DNA of 64,000 nucleotides from JACJYC01 sp964558465 (GTDB taxonomy: Bacteria; Bacteroidota; Bacteroidia; Chitinophagales; Saprospiraceae), in assembly GCA_964558465.1 (NCBI GenBank), contig CAZLEF010000003.1, positions 70,829 to 134,828 on the forward strand, in the 5' to 3' direction. The position numbers and the translations under genes are program-made. The notes under the pieces are model-generated. The model made no database searches, was not told the origin of the DNA, and saw only the letters and a program-made list of their open reading frames with translations. This document shows, piece by piece, positions 44,928 to 54,221 of this stretch (the stretch's first letter is position 1; every line of letters begins with the position of its first letter).

Positions 44928-45698
44928 ATGAGATGTACAATTTTGATTCTTTTTGTAATTATCGGCTGCTGTAACCATCCGGCTGTAAAATCAGAACAAT
45001 CGATGAAAATTAAAAAAGAACAAGGATATTCTTACTTCAGGAGTTTTGATAAATTTAACCTCCGGGGTATTGACGAATTGAATGAGGATACGATCGCCTA
45101 TCCATTTGTAATGGTTTCTGAAAATGAGGGCAGAAACTCAATTAGGATAAAAGTTTGCATCGATGAAGAAACAGAATTTGAGGATGCTTATTTAAAAGAG
45201 AGAAATATTTATCTTAAAAAGAATCTTGAATTTTTTAAAGATGAACCTCTGCCTTTTTGGCAATATTATACTTTCGTCTTGGAAGGAAAGGAGATCAGAT
45301 TTTTATATCTATATGCTAAACATCCGGATGCAAATATGGAAAAGCCTGTGCTTGCTGAAATTTATGAAGCATCACCTGTGAGTAAACAAATTTATGAATT
45401 TCCAATTTATGATACTGATTCCCCTGATCAATACAACCGAAAACTAAATATTAAACCTGATCCGTCTATCAATTTAACGACACTAAAGGATCATGTTGCT
45501 GGAATCAGGTCTTTATCCTATACAATAAAGAATGACAGATTAATTGTAGATGAAATTTATTATGATTTTGAAATTGAAGAGGATGAAGAAACCATATTTC
45601 GAACCAAATTGATCTATCGTTTAGACAAATATCCTCCATTTTTTGTTGATTATATTTCTCCGTTAATGCTTGAAGAAAGGATTGAAATAGAAGACTAG
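44928..45698 (+). CDS. Lipoprotein behind the caspase-like cargo gene
   Basis: ATG 44928 gives MRCTILILFVIIGCCNHPA, a lipoprotein signal with the Cys pair at about 14-15. An alternative ATG at 44868 overlaps the cargo gene and would bury the signal. The 256-residue product is mainly beta/alpha and acidic, with no known domain (YSYFRSFDKFNLRGIDELNEDTIAYPFVMVSE...). It is as A/T-rich as the cargo C-terminus and lies 25 bp behind it. This makes it a candidate cognate or immunity partner, although immunity genes are not usual for eCIS cargo. Confidence 0.7.
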   Translation: MRCTILILFVIIGCCNHPAVKSEQSMKIKKEQGYSYFRSFDKFNLRGIDELNEDTIAYPFVMVSENEGRNSIRIKVCIDEETEFEDAYLKERNIYLKKNLEFFKDEPLPFWQYYTFVLEGKEIRFLYLYAKHPDANMEKPVLAEIYEASPVSKQIYEFPIYDTDSPDQYNRKLNIKPDPSINLTTLKDHVAGIRSLSYTIKNDRLIVDEIYYDFEIEEDEETIFRTKLIYRLDKYPPFFVDYISPLMLEERIEIED

Positions 45699-45727
45699 TT
45701 TTAATTTTTGAACATGAGATTTAATAA

Positions 45728-46255
45728 ATGAAAACCGCCAAACAAAAAACCTCCGCCACTGCCGCCGCCCCCAAAAACAAGGCGGCTAAAGGTCCTTTCT
45801 TCCAGTTGAAGAAGGAGGACAAGGAAGTTTTTTTTGGCGCAGGGGCGGGCCGGAAACCCTTTTTTAATCCGGCGCCACCCGGCGGGATCAACCCGAAACC
45901 GTTGGAAACGCAAGGCGGCCCGTTCCTGCAAAAAATGAACGGCAACCATGCGCCAGACCTCCAGAAAGCCGACGAACCAGGGCCGGTCAGCCAACCGATC
46001 CGCGAACGGATCCAGGAGGCCGTCATTCGCGAAATGCAGGGCCGCCCCGGTGGAGAAGCGGCAGAGTCCTGGGAACTGATCGAACTATCCGGGCCGCGCC
46101 AAATGGCAAACCCCGAACCCGGTTTGGGGCCCGGCCAGGTCCGTTACCAGGCCACCTTTGAAGATTATAAAGGAGAAATCATTGAAATATCCGTCAACTA
46201 TGATCAGGAAACCGGCCAGTTCGGCATCATCAAATTTGCAAGCGGGAAACCTTGA
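45728..46255 (+). CDS. Small leader-bearing cargo or accessory protein (175 aa)
   Basis: The protein starts MKTAKQKTSATAAAPKNKAAKGPFFQLKKEDKEVFFGAGAGRKPFFNP, the same leader style (MKTAxxxTxS, PFF..., FF..., PFF) found in the larger cargo proteins, but it lacks the IQAKL and DUF4157 parts. The C-terminal 90 residues form one small domain (WELIELSGPRQM...GQVRYQATFEDYKGEIIEISVNYDQETGQFGIIKFASGKP), possibly cystatin-like in pattern. The gene is 10 bp before the giant peptidase cargo gene, so a paired function (inhibitor, chaperone or co-cargo) is possible. Not recognised. Confidence 0.68.
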   Translation: MKTAKQKTSATAAAPKNKAAKGPFFQLKKEDKEVFFGAGAGRKPFFNPAPPGGINPKPLETQGGPFLQKMNGNHAPDLQKADEPGPVSQPIRERIQEAVIREMQGRPGGEAAESWELIELSGPRQMANPEPGLGPGQVRYQATFEDYKGEIIEISVNYDQETGQFGIIKFASGKP

Positions 46256-46265
46256 GTAAAAAACC

Positions 46266-49200
46266 ATGAAAGCCACTGAAAAAAGCACAAAATCCGCTTT
46301 CCGGCCAAACCGCCCGGAACCCTTCTTTCAGATGAAAGAGGAGAGAAATGCTTTTGGGGGTGGCGAAAAAAATAATGCCTTCCTTTTTGGTGGAACCTCT
46401 GATCCGCCGCCTTTTTTCGCAAAAGCAGGCATTCAGGCCAAACTCGCAATCGGCCAACCCAACGACCGGTATGAACAGGAAGCCGACGCCATGGCCGACC
46501 GGATAGTGCAAAAAAGGGCAGCAGGAGCAAACCACCCCGTTCAACGAATGTGTGCCGACTGCGCCAAAGAAAAAGAGCAGGGCATCGCCCCGAAACTCCA
46601 GACCAAATCCATCTTCGAAAGCAACGAGGAACCCGTACAGCGGAAATGCACCAAATGCGAGGCCGAAGCTGCCCGGGAAGAACAGCCTGCCATACAAACC
46701 CGCACCAGTACCGTCCTGCAAACCAGCCGGAGCGAAGAAGGCGCAGCCTCCTCCGACCTGGAAAGCCGGCTCAGCTCCACCAAAGGCGGCGGCTCGCCCC
46801 TGCCGGAGGAAACACGCTCCTCGATGGAATCTTCCTTCGGGGCCGATTTCAGCGGCGTAAAGGTCCATACCGATTCCGGCTCGGTGCAGATGAACCAGGA
46901 ACTGGGCGCACAGGCGTTCACGCATGGCAGCGATATTTATTTTAATTCGGGGAAGTACAGCCCGGGCAGTACGGAGGGGCAACGGCTGCTGGGACATGAG
47001 CTGACGCATGTGGTGCAGCAGGGAGGAAGCCTAATCAACCGCTCTCCCTCAGGCCCAAAAAATGATCCGGGCCCGGAGGATGAAAACATTGAGATGAAGG
47101 CTGCTGAAAATTCCGTTCAGAAAAAGGGACACGAAAAAGGATGTTGTTGTCCGGAATGCAGTATTGAAAAAGGTCCTGAGAAAATTTCCCGGGATACCCA
47201 AAATCAGCCAGTACAAAAAAAACAGGTAAATGGCTCCCTGATCCAATTGAAACCTGGAAGCGTGGTCAGCCACACCTTTCTGGGAGTCGGGGTGAGCGGC
47301 GGGGTGGATCGCAAGTTAAGAGACCGGTTGAACCTGGTGCAGTCTGAACTTCAAAGACAATACGACGCCCTGCCCGCCGCAGGTAAACCGGCTACTTTAA
47401 AGGATTACGCCGGACTGGACACGATTAAAGGCTATCAGAACCGAAAAGGCAACCACGGCACGGGCAAGGCAGTTGATGTAAATTATCGGAACCAACCTTA
47501 CATTGCCACGAGGACAACCGAAGGCGGCACGACCACCTTTGGTGGGGAAGAAGGTAAAGCAAGCAGAGGAACCAGAGCGCTTCGACAGCCTGCAGTCGAA
47601 GTATATGACAGAGCGGTCAGCTTTACGCGAACAAACTCTTTGACGACGGATACAGCAGATATTGGCAACCGACGTGAAGGAGAATCCGCCACAAATGTTT
47701 ACCGCCGGTTTAAACGAACCTCCGATGCCCTGGCCCAATATTTCAGTCTCGCTTTTCATAACAATTACGATGAGGTAAAAAGGCGCCCCGTCAAAAACCC
47801 GGAAACCGCTGCCGAATCGGACCTTTTAGCCATTCCGACAACGGAAAGAATTGACGAAACCATAGCTATCCCTTCCATTACTGCTTTTATGAACAACAGG
47901 GATTGGCAGGCCGTTCACCCCAACTATCCGTTGACACCCAGAGAACAATATTTCAGGATACTCAGAGATTATGAGATCGTGCGAAAACCCATGCAGCGAG
48001 GCAACCCTGCTGAAAGGCCTAAAGATACCCGCAATCCGGCCAAAGGTTTTCTCCATCTGCCCGAGCATTTTGTGGTAGCCATGATGGATGTGGGAAAACT
48101 GCGCTGGGGCGCTTGTGAATTCAGTGCAAAATCGAACGGCGATATCCACCATTTCGATTTGTCAACGCCTCATCATTCCCCTGCTCTGACGTCTGGTTTA
48201 GGCGCCGGCCCCGCACAGGTACTGTGGAAGGTCGATAGATCCTCTTCTCCGCCCGCTGTCAAAAAACTGGGTTTCTGGGAATATTTCCAGGCCCATTTTT
48301 CCGAAGTCCTGCCTACGGGCATTTATGAAATGTACGCCCATCCGGTGGTCATGGCCGGCGATACCTATCTGAAGATTTATAAAAAAGACGGAACCCTCCA
48401 GTTTTGGCCCACCAATGAGTATAATCTGGTGGAAATGCCGAATGACTTTGGCCAGCGGGGGGGCAAAGATGTACTTGGAGGGAGAATCGTCAATTACTCC
48501 GCCGACGACGTGGAAACAACGGAAGGCGATCGCTACATGTCTCCGGAGGCCGCCGCCGCTCTCATTAACACGATGGGCAGGTTCCAGTTAAGTTCCAGAA
48601 ATGCGCAGCTCGCAATGGGGGATGCTTCTACCAGTAAAGGCGGCTCTCCCCGGATTGAGGCGGGAAAAAGCAAACGGCATCAGACCCATTATAAAGGTAA
48701 TGCCTTTGATGCCCGTTATTTAAACGCCCAGGGACAATCAAAGGTCATCGGTGACGGTGCATTCGATACCAATGCCAATTATGATTTTATTAAAACGGCT
48801 GTCGATGAAGGTTACCGCTACGTCATCATCGGAACGGATAAGGTTTTTAAAGATCTGTACAATAAACTTAAATCCCTGCGGTCGATTTATAAAGGATTAA
48901 AGGTAGCAAGGGAAAAACACCACAATGATCATATGCACCTCGCCTTTAACAAAAAGACCCCTAAAGGCAAAATTAAACCGGTGAAAAAATCCCGGGCAAT
49001 GGAAACCTTCTGGTCACCGGTAATCAGATATTTTGGCGGCGATCCCGACGATGTATTTGTACCTATGCAGCGGAAGTTGGAGAATCCCAGTGGTCAGGAT
49101 CCTTTGAAAAAACGACCTGGAACTTTAACCACTCCTGGTATCCAAAAATCGGTTGACGAAAGCGTGACGGAACGCCAAAAACCCAACGCCCAGGTTTGTC

Positions 49201-51035
49201 TGGTCCACCTCCACGGCAACGAAGAAAATGCCCTTCAAGTCGCCCTGGATGCCCAAAACCAGTATTGCGCCAATCTGGTACACCTGACCAATGTCCAGTT
49301 GCCGGCAAATGTTTCTTTTACCAACCACCGGCATATTACCGTAAGGGTGACACAGGGCGGAACGCAGCAAACCTGGACGGTCGACCCCAACCGCATTTTT
49401 ACTGAACGCGGAATCCGCCAACAATTGCGGGGTTGCCCTGCCGGGATCAAACCCGCTGTTGAGCGCGACCTCCGGACCTTCCGGGACGGCCAGTTACTCC
49501 CAGCCATCCGGCGGTGCCGTGCAGGACAGACAGCCGGAGAAGGCCTGGCCGGGCAACTCCCCGTAGTAGCCCTGCATAATAATACCCCGGACGAATTGAC
49601 GATCCAAAACGCAGTACCCAGGAGAGCGCGAGTTCGTCGGGGAACCGCTACCGGCGGTCACCGGAACCCGTCCGTAGTACCCGGCGAGGACCACGATGAT
49701 TTTTTGCTGGTAACAACGCCCGCTGATTTTCAGGCACTGAGAGCGCATCGCAATATAGTTCTCCAGAAAACCAATCTGGTCGGAACCCGGAGCGACGACG
49801 GCTCCCTTTCTGTCGCTCTGTCAAATGACCGTTATATCAACATCGAAGCGGAAGGCAAAACTTTTACCGGCCGTACCAGTAGCGAATTTCAAACCAATTG
49901 GGATATGGCCACTGAGGTTTTGCAGCACCTGGGAGTCAATCAATGCGACAGTTCGGGAAATACGATTCCCGCCACAGGCCAGACAGGAGGAAGAGAAGAA
50001 ACCGCTGCGCAAAACGCAACATTTAATTTGTGGGAAACCCTTCGTCAATTCAGGGATGTTTTTTCTGAGGAAGGAGAAAATCCTTCTCCGGCGCCGGCTG
50101 TTCAAACCAGCCCGGAAGTAAAAGAACCAGAAACCGGGCAATCCAAAAAAACAACCCTCCAGCCGGAAAACCCACTGACCCTCGCACCGGAAAAAATTCA
50201 AAAACAGGCAAACAATCCGCTCACCTCTGCCGATTTGCCGGCGATTTCAAGCGGAACGCGTGCTACCCGTGTACAGCGAACGGCATTCATGAGGGACGTG
50301 TACGACCGGCAGGTCAGGCTTTGGACCTCCCAGGGAGCGCCCTATATCCACAGCGTTCCCCCTGCCGATCTCCAAACCTTGTCCTCAAGGGACTCAATGC
50401 CTTCTCGCACTATTCAGTTGCACCGAAATATTATCGGAAATGTGCAGTCGCTGCTGGCCCAAGCCAGAACGGACCTGGCAACTGCCCGCAGCGCCAGCGA
50501 CCCACGAGTAGCCCGGGTGACCGATGTGCGCGTCCGGAGCGGTTACCGTTCTGCTACAGAACAATTCGGAATCTGGAACCAATGGTATCCTCAGTATTAT
50601 ACGGATACTCAGGCTCATCGCCGTACATTACCCGGAGGTGAATTTGGGCCTGACGCAGCGCAGTACCTGGCAGAATACATCAATGTCCGCGTTTTTTCGC
50701 CGGGGTACAGTCCCCACCAGCAAGGCCAAACAATCGATATCACCTACCGGGAAAACGGGCGCTGGGCTAAAGCAGAAACCGATCCCACTACACTGGCGCA
50801 ATGGAATGCTTCCTGGCTTTTTGACTGGATGCAGCAGCACGCTCCTGCTTACGGCCTGGCGCAAAATCCCAACCTGAACGAACCCTGGCATTGGGAAACC
50901 CGGCCTTTTGATGCGGCGATGATTATTATGGGGAGGTTGATCCGAAGGCTTGTCGAAGAAGCTATAAGGCTGTTGAATACCGTTTTGGGTCCGGAAGAAG
51001 ATGAGGGTGATTCTAGAGCTCCAAACCCTGAGTAA
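46266..51035 (+). CDS. Giant DUF4157 cargo with three M15-type peptidase modules
   Basis: The 1589-residue protein has leader PFFQMK...PPFFAKAGIQAKLAIGQP and DUF4157 with GHELTHVVQQ (H244, H248). Module 1: HGTGKAVD (H397, D404) and DIHHFD (628-629). Module 2: HYKGNAFD (H808, D815) and HHNDHMH (H885-H891). Module 3, VanY-like: SGYRSATEQF, HQQGQTID (H1484, D1491) and EPWHWE (H1542). Each matches the HxxGxxxD plus terminal His pattern of M15/M74 peptidoglycan peptidases. Between modules 2 and 3, HLHGNEENA (near 982) and VVALHNN (near 1102) recall HxxE zinc sites of M14-like AstE/AspA enzymes. The likely target is cell-wall peptide; eCIS delivery is inferred from the leader. Confidence 0.85.
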   Translation: MKATEKSTKSAFRPNRPEPFFQMKEERNAFGGGEKNNAFLFGGTSDPPPFFAKAGIQAKLAIGQPNDRYEQEADAMADRIVQKRAAGANHPVQRMCADCAKEKEQGIAPKLQTKSIFESNEEPVQRKCTKCEAEAAREEQPAIQTRTSTVLQTSRSEEGAASSDLESRLSSTKGGGSPLPEETRSSMESSFGADFSGVKVHTDSGSVQMNQELGAQAFTHGSDIYFNSGKYSPGSTEGQRLLGHELTHVVQQGGSLINRSPSGPKNDPGPEDENIEMKAAENSVQKKGHEKGCCCPECSIEKGPEKISRDTQNQPVQKKQVNGSLIQLKPGSVVSHTFLGVGVSGGVDRKLRDRLNLVQSELQRQYDALPAAGKPATLKDYAGLDTIKGYQNRKGNHGTGKAVDVNYRNQPYIATRTTEGGTTTFGGEEGKASRGTRALRQPAVEVYDRAVSFTRTNSLTTDTADIGNRREGESATNVYRRFKRTSDALAQYFSLAFHNNYDEVKRRPVKNPETAAESDLLAIPTTERIDETIAIPSITAFMNNRDWQAVHPNYPLTPREQYFRILRDYEIVRKPMQRGNPAERPKDTRNPAKGFLHLPEHFVVAMMDVGKLRWGACEFSAKSNGDIHHFDLSTPHHSPALTSGLGAGPAQVLWKVDRSSSPPAVKKLGFWEYFQAHFSEVLPTGIYEMYAHPVVMAGDTYLKIYKKDGTLQFWPTNEYNLVEMPNDFGQRGGKDVLGGRIVNYSADDVETTEGDRYMSPEAAAALINTMGRFQLSSRNAQLAMGDASTSKGGSPRIEAGKSKRHQTHYKGNAFDARYLNAQGQSKVIGDGAFDTNANYDFIKTAVDEGYRYVIIGTDKVFKDLYNKLKSLRSIYKGLKVAREKHHNDHMHLAFNKKTPKGKIKPVKKSRAMETFWSPVIRYFGGDPDDVFVPMQRKLENPSGQDPLKKRPGTLTTPGIQKSVDESVTERQKPNAQVCLVHLHGNEENALQVALDAQNQYCANLVHLTNVQLPANVSFTNHRHITVRVTQGGTQQTWTVDPNRIFTERGIRQQLRGCPAGIKPAVERDLRTFRDGQLLPAIRRCRAGQTAGEGLAGQLPVVALHNNTPDELTIQNAVPRRARVRRGTATGGHRNPSVVPGEDHDDFLLVTTPADFQALRAHRNIVLQKTNLVGTRSDDGSLSVALSNDRYINIEAEGKTFTGRTSSEFQTNWDMATEVLQHLGVNQCDSSGNTIPATGQTGGREETAAQNATFNLWETLRQFRDVFSEEGENPSPAPAVQTSPEVKEPETGQSKKTTLQPENPLTLAPEKIQKQANNPLTSADLPAISSGTRATRVQRTAFMRDVYDRQVRLWTSQGAPYIHSVPPADLQTLSSRDSMPSRTIQLHRNIIGNVQSLLAQARTDLATARSASDPRVARVTDVRVRSGYRSATEQFGIWNQWYPQYYTDTQAHRRTLPGGEFGPDAAQYLAEYINVRVFSPGYSPHQQGQTIDITYRENGRWAKAETDPTTLAQWNASWLFDWMQQHAPAYGLAQNPNLNEPWHWETRPFDAAMIIMGRLIRRLVEEAIRLLNTVLGPEEDEGDSRAPNPE

Positions 51036-51116
51036 ACCGCATTTTTTATTTGAAAAATTGATATGAAATGGGCATCGCTAAATCCAAAACTACAACTCAA
51101 AATACCTGGATATAAA

Positions 51117-52553
51117 ATGAAGTTCCGAACAGAAACGATCGGCGTCAATCACACTACTCAAAAGACTCATTCCGCTTCCCCAACAAAGGAAACCGGAAAA
51201 GACGCCTTCTTTTCTGATCAGACCAGGTCCACCCCGTTCTTTGGCCCCAGTAAGGCCTCGTTCTTTTCCGGGAACGGGCTTCAGACAAAACCAGGTGGGG
51301 ATAATCAGGCAGAATCGAAAGCTGGTCTGCCTGAATTACAAATGAAGCCGGGCGACTGTAAATTGCCGTTAATGGGCAGCAAACAATTTGCCGGAGAAAT
51401 TAAGGCACTCAAAGAGAAAGGCCAAATTACATCAACCGAAGCGGATAAGTTGTTGAAGGACTATGGTGTTTCCGGAAAAATTAGCAGGTGCGTTCGGGCG
51501 CATTTAATCCATGACTTAAAAACAAAAGGGGGTACGACGCCGGCCTCAAAGCCGGCTGTGCAAACTCCGCCTCCGGCTGCCCCGGCCCGGGTAAAAACGC
51601 CCCCAGCCTCAGGTAAACAGCCGGCCGCCACTGCAAGGACCTCCGTACCGCTCCCTTTGATTTTATCGGACGCTGACCGGAAAATTCAAGCGTCGCTTGA
51701 ACAGTTTTTGGACCGGTTTTCAAATATTCAGGTAACAGTAACATGGATTGAAAATACAGGCCAAAACAGTGTGCAAAAAAGTGAAGTGATATCGGTGCAT
51801 CCGCCCTATTTTATTGCTTTAGGAAAAACCGTGGAATCTGCTAAAGACAATCGGGATGCAGAAAGAAAAATAAAAGCATTTTTTAAAGAAATGGATAAAA
51901 GTGTTGAAAAAGGCGGGTTCGGACTTCACAATGCTTTAATAGCTAAAGCGAGTCCTGAAGAAATTCAACTGATATTGCAAAGGGCGCTCGACCAAAATTT
52001 AATTAAACCCGGCAAAGGACAAACCCGGCCCAATAACAAAGATATGCAGGATTGGCTGAAGCTGCATGGTATTGGCGTTGATTGCTCAGGTTATGTTTCC
52101 CAGGCTTTGAACCAGATAATGAGAGAAATGATATACGGACCGCTTTCGAAAGAACAGGAATTGGATGTCGCTGACATCTATTCCGGCAATCTGAAAGGAG
52201 GAAGAGGAAAAGGACGGAGGTTTGAAAAGGTAGAAACACCTAAAGAGATACGCCCAGGGGATACTATGCACGTTGACAGACCTGACGAAGGAGATAAAAA
52301 AGCTATAGATCATATCAGGATCATTATGAGTGTAAGAATTACCCCCGAAGGATATTTTGAATTTACAACTGCCGAATCCACTGCAGGTGGGCCGCGCAGT
52401 GCAACCTGGCGGTATAAAAATCCCGATAAATTTGGAGATAAAAATCCACTTGAAACTTTAAAATCAGGCAAGGATTGGAAGGCTGGGAAGAAAAGTAAAG
52501 AAACCATAACTTATGGCAGATATAAACAATTAAAAACAGTTTTAAATAAATAA
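51117..52553 (+). CDS. eCIS cargo with NlpC/P60-like domain
   Basis: ATG 51117 gives 478 residues. The leader has KDAFFSDQTRSTPFFG, SKASFFSGNGLQTKP but no DUF4157 core. A helical segment (about 80-130) and a Pro/Ala linker follow. The C-terminal domain shows GVDCSGYVSQAL (C323), EIRPGDTMHV and IDHIRIIMSV (H399), the Cys and His of NlpC/P60 peptidases that cut cell-wall peptides. An upstream ATG at 51063 adds 18 residues before the leader and is less likely. The downstream ORF at 53821-54207 resembles its C-terminal third. Confidence 0.83.
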   Translation: MKFRTETIGVNHTTQKTHSASPTKETGKDAFFSDQTRSTPFFGPSKASFFSGNGLQTKPGGDNQAESKAGLPELQMKPGDCKLPLMGSKQFAGEIKALKEKGQITSTEADKLLKDYGVSGKISRCVRAHLIHDLKTKGGTTPASKPAVQTPPPAAPARVKTPPASGKQPAATARTSVPLPLILSDADRKIQASLEQFLDRFSNIQVTVTWIENTGQNSVQKSEVISVHPPYFIALGKTVESAKDNRDAERKIKAFFKEMDKSVEKGGFGLHNALIAKASPEEIQLILQRALDQNLIKPGKGQTRPNNKDMQDWLKLHGIGVDCSGYVSQALNQIMREMIYGPLSKEQELDVADIYSGNLKGGRGKGRRFEKVETPKEIRPGDTMHVDRPDEGDKKAIDHIRIIMSVRITPEGYFEFTTAESTAGGPRSATWRYKNPDKFGDKNPLETLKSGKDWKAGKKSKETITYGRYKQLKTVLNK

Positions 52554-52557
52554 TTGA

Positions 52558-53787
52558 TTGAAAACCGCCGAACAAAATACAACCTCCACCACCCAGCGCC
52601 GCCACCAGCAGCAGCCCGGGGGCCCCTTCCTGAAAAAGGACGGCGAAGGTGTATTTTTTTCGGAAAACGCTTATCAGTTTCTGTCTCCCTTTGGCGGAAA
52701 GGAATACAATACACCTTTCTTCTCCCAATCCAACATCCAGGCCAAGCTCACCATCGGCCAATCCGGCGACCCCTCCGAACAGGAAGCCGACGCAATGGCG
52801 GATAAGGTGGTGAGCCATCCGTCAGAGAACCGTTCCAATTTTGTTATAGGTAGAAACGGCGGGCCTTCTGCAAAAACCGGCAATAATTGGAACAAAGGGC
52901 AGCCGGAAAATATTTCGAAAAATCTGTTGCTCTTAAAATCCAATTCGGATGTCACCCTCGATAATATGATAACCAGGGGACAGGTAGGGAAATATAATTA
53001 CCAAAAAATATTTGACCCTGAATCCTTCAGGAAAATCGTTTTGAGGGCCCTGTTAAAACCTTATTTGCAGTCGCCTAAAAATAGAAGTGTCAGAAAAGGA
53101 GAGGTCCCTTATAATATGAGACTTGAAAGTTATGCCCAGGTTGAGCCCCGGTATTCAGACTTTATTGATCGGCTTATTGATCAGGATATTCCATTCGGCA
53201 GGTGGAGTTATTACATTGCAATTGCAGAGGTGGAGTCCACAGTAAAAGAGAAAAAAAAGCCATTATTTGAAGCCCAGGGACATATGCAAATTGTAGCGCA
53301 TTCTTTACAGGATACTGTTAAAACCGCCTTGAATCTTGGGCATCCCCTCTTATCTGCCAGAGCTTTGGCCATATTAGACAACTCAGGCGGTGAAATTTAT
53401 TTACCCAAAAAGGAAGCAAGAGCAGTCCATCCCCGGATTCGGAAAAGGTATGCTGAAAACATAAGCAAATGGAATAAATATATTTTAAACAATCAGTTTA
53501 TGTTATTCGAATTTATGCAGGATGTAAATCTTGAAATCCTGCGGAAATCTCCGGCCTTAAAATCAAGGAGCATTTGGATGCGAACTTTTTATTCTGCCAT
53601 GGCCCACAGAGGAGGAGCCGGATCAGTTCAGAAGTATATGGGAAAATCACAAAAGCCTATCGAAAAATTTAAACAAATTAAATATTATGGTTGGCAGGTG
53701 GCTACTCGGAAAATCTGGCTTGACAATTGGATTTATTATGAAGTACTAAAAGAGTTGGAACGAAGATCATACTATCCAGGGGGGTAA
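52558..53787 (+). CDS. eCIS cargo with DUF4157-type leader and unknown C-terminus
   Basis: A TTG start at 52558 is chosen because it aligns the protein start (MKTAEQNTTS) with three sister genes. The leader contains GPFLKKDGEGVFFSENAY, TPFFSQSNIQAKLTIGQSGDPSEQEADAMADKVV, after which the DUF4157 core with HEXXH is missing. The remaining 310 residues are helical and basic (SWKNPLF-like KEKKKPLFEAQGHMQIVAHSLQD; RKRYAENISKWNKYILNNQFMLFEFMQDV) and were not recognised. It begins 5 bp behind the NlpC/P60 cargo gene. Composition after about 52830 is more A/T-rich than the leader. Confidence 0.75.
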   Translation: MKTAEQNTTSTTQRRHQQQPGGPFLKKDGEGVFFSENAYQFLSPFGGKEYNTPFFSQSNIQAKLTIGQSGDPSEQEADAMADKVVSHPSENRSNFVIGRNGGPSAKTGNNWNKGQPENISKNLLLLKSNSDVTLDNMITRGQVGKYNYQKIFDPESFRKIVLRALLKPYLQSPKNRSVRKGEVPYNMRLESYAQVEPRYSDFIDRLIDQDIPFGRWSYYIAIAEVESTVKEKKKPLFEAQGHMQIVAHSLQDTVKTALNLGHPLLSARALAILDNSGGEIYLPKKEARAVHPRIRKRYAENISKWNKYILNNQFMLFEFMQDVNLEILRKSPALKSRSIWMRTFYSAMAHRGGAGSVQKYMGKSQKPIEKFKQIKYYGWQVATRKIWLDNWIYYEVLKELERRSYYPGG

Positions 53788-53820
53788 GAACCTGAATACT
53801 CGTACAGTTAAAACAACACC

Positions 53821-54207
53821 ATGAAAACAGCCGGGAAAAGCCTAAATATCGAACGCACCGCCCACAGCTATGGCGATTATCCGCTGGTTCGGACGCCGGC
53901 TGACCTCCGGATCGGCGATGTCTGGCTGGTCAATTGCGGCGGCTGGCGAAGGGCCAGGCGCGGAAGACCCCGAACCTGTACTCGCTGGGGGCATATCCGA
54001 ATTGTCTCCGACGTGCAGCGCGTGACCGAGAACGGCGTCCAGAAAGTGGAATTCCAAACCGCAGAATCCACGGGCGGGTCCAGAAGTCCGCGCGCAGGCC
54101 AGGTCGGCCGCTCCTGGAGGACCAATAACCTGACAACCTTCAACCCGGTAGTGAGACAACCGGCGGGGGAACGAGTTCGCAACGGAGAATTTCACAGGCC
54201 ATTTTAA
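53821..54207 (+). CDS. NlpC/P60-like C-terminal fragment (128 aa)
   Basis: After MKTAGKSLNIERTAHSYG, the sequence RIGDVWLVNCGG...WGHIRIVSDVQ...FQTAESTGGSRSPRAGQVGRSWR parallels the end of the NlpC/P60 cargo at 51117-52553 (RPGDTMHV...DHIRIIMSV...FTTAESTAGGPRSATWR). The catalytic-Cys half is missing while the His is kept. Either it is a decayed fragment with a new start and leader-like first codons, or a stand-alone partner. The DNA is G/C-rich and intact, with no internal stop. Confidence 0.62.
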   Translation: MKTAGKSLNIERTAHSYGDYPLVRTPADLRIGDVWLVNCGGWRRARRGRPRTCTRWGHIRIVSDVQRVTENGVQKVEFQTAESTGGSRSPRAGQVGRSWRTNNLTTFNPVVRQPAGERVRNGEFHRPF

Positions 54208-54221
54208 AACCTGAAGTATCC

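Noticed and set aside
42983..51035. DUF4157 HELTH motif as the main toxic activity
   Set aside because: The motif is shared by proteins with different C-termini, so it more likely belongs to the delivery or processing part; activity is not excluded.
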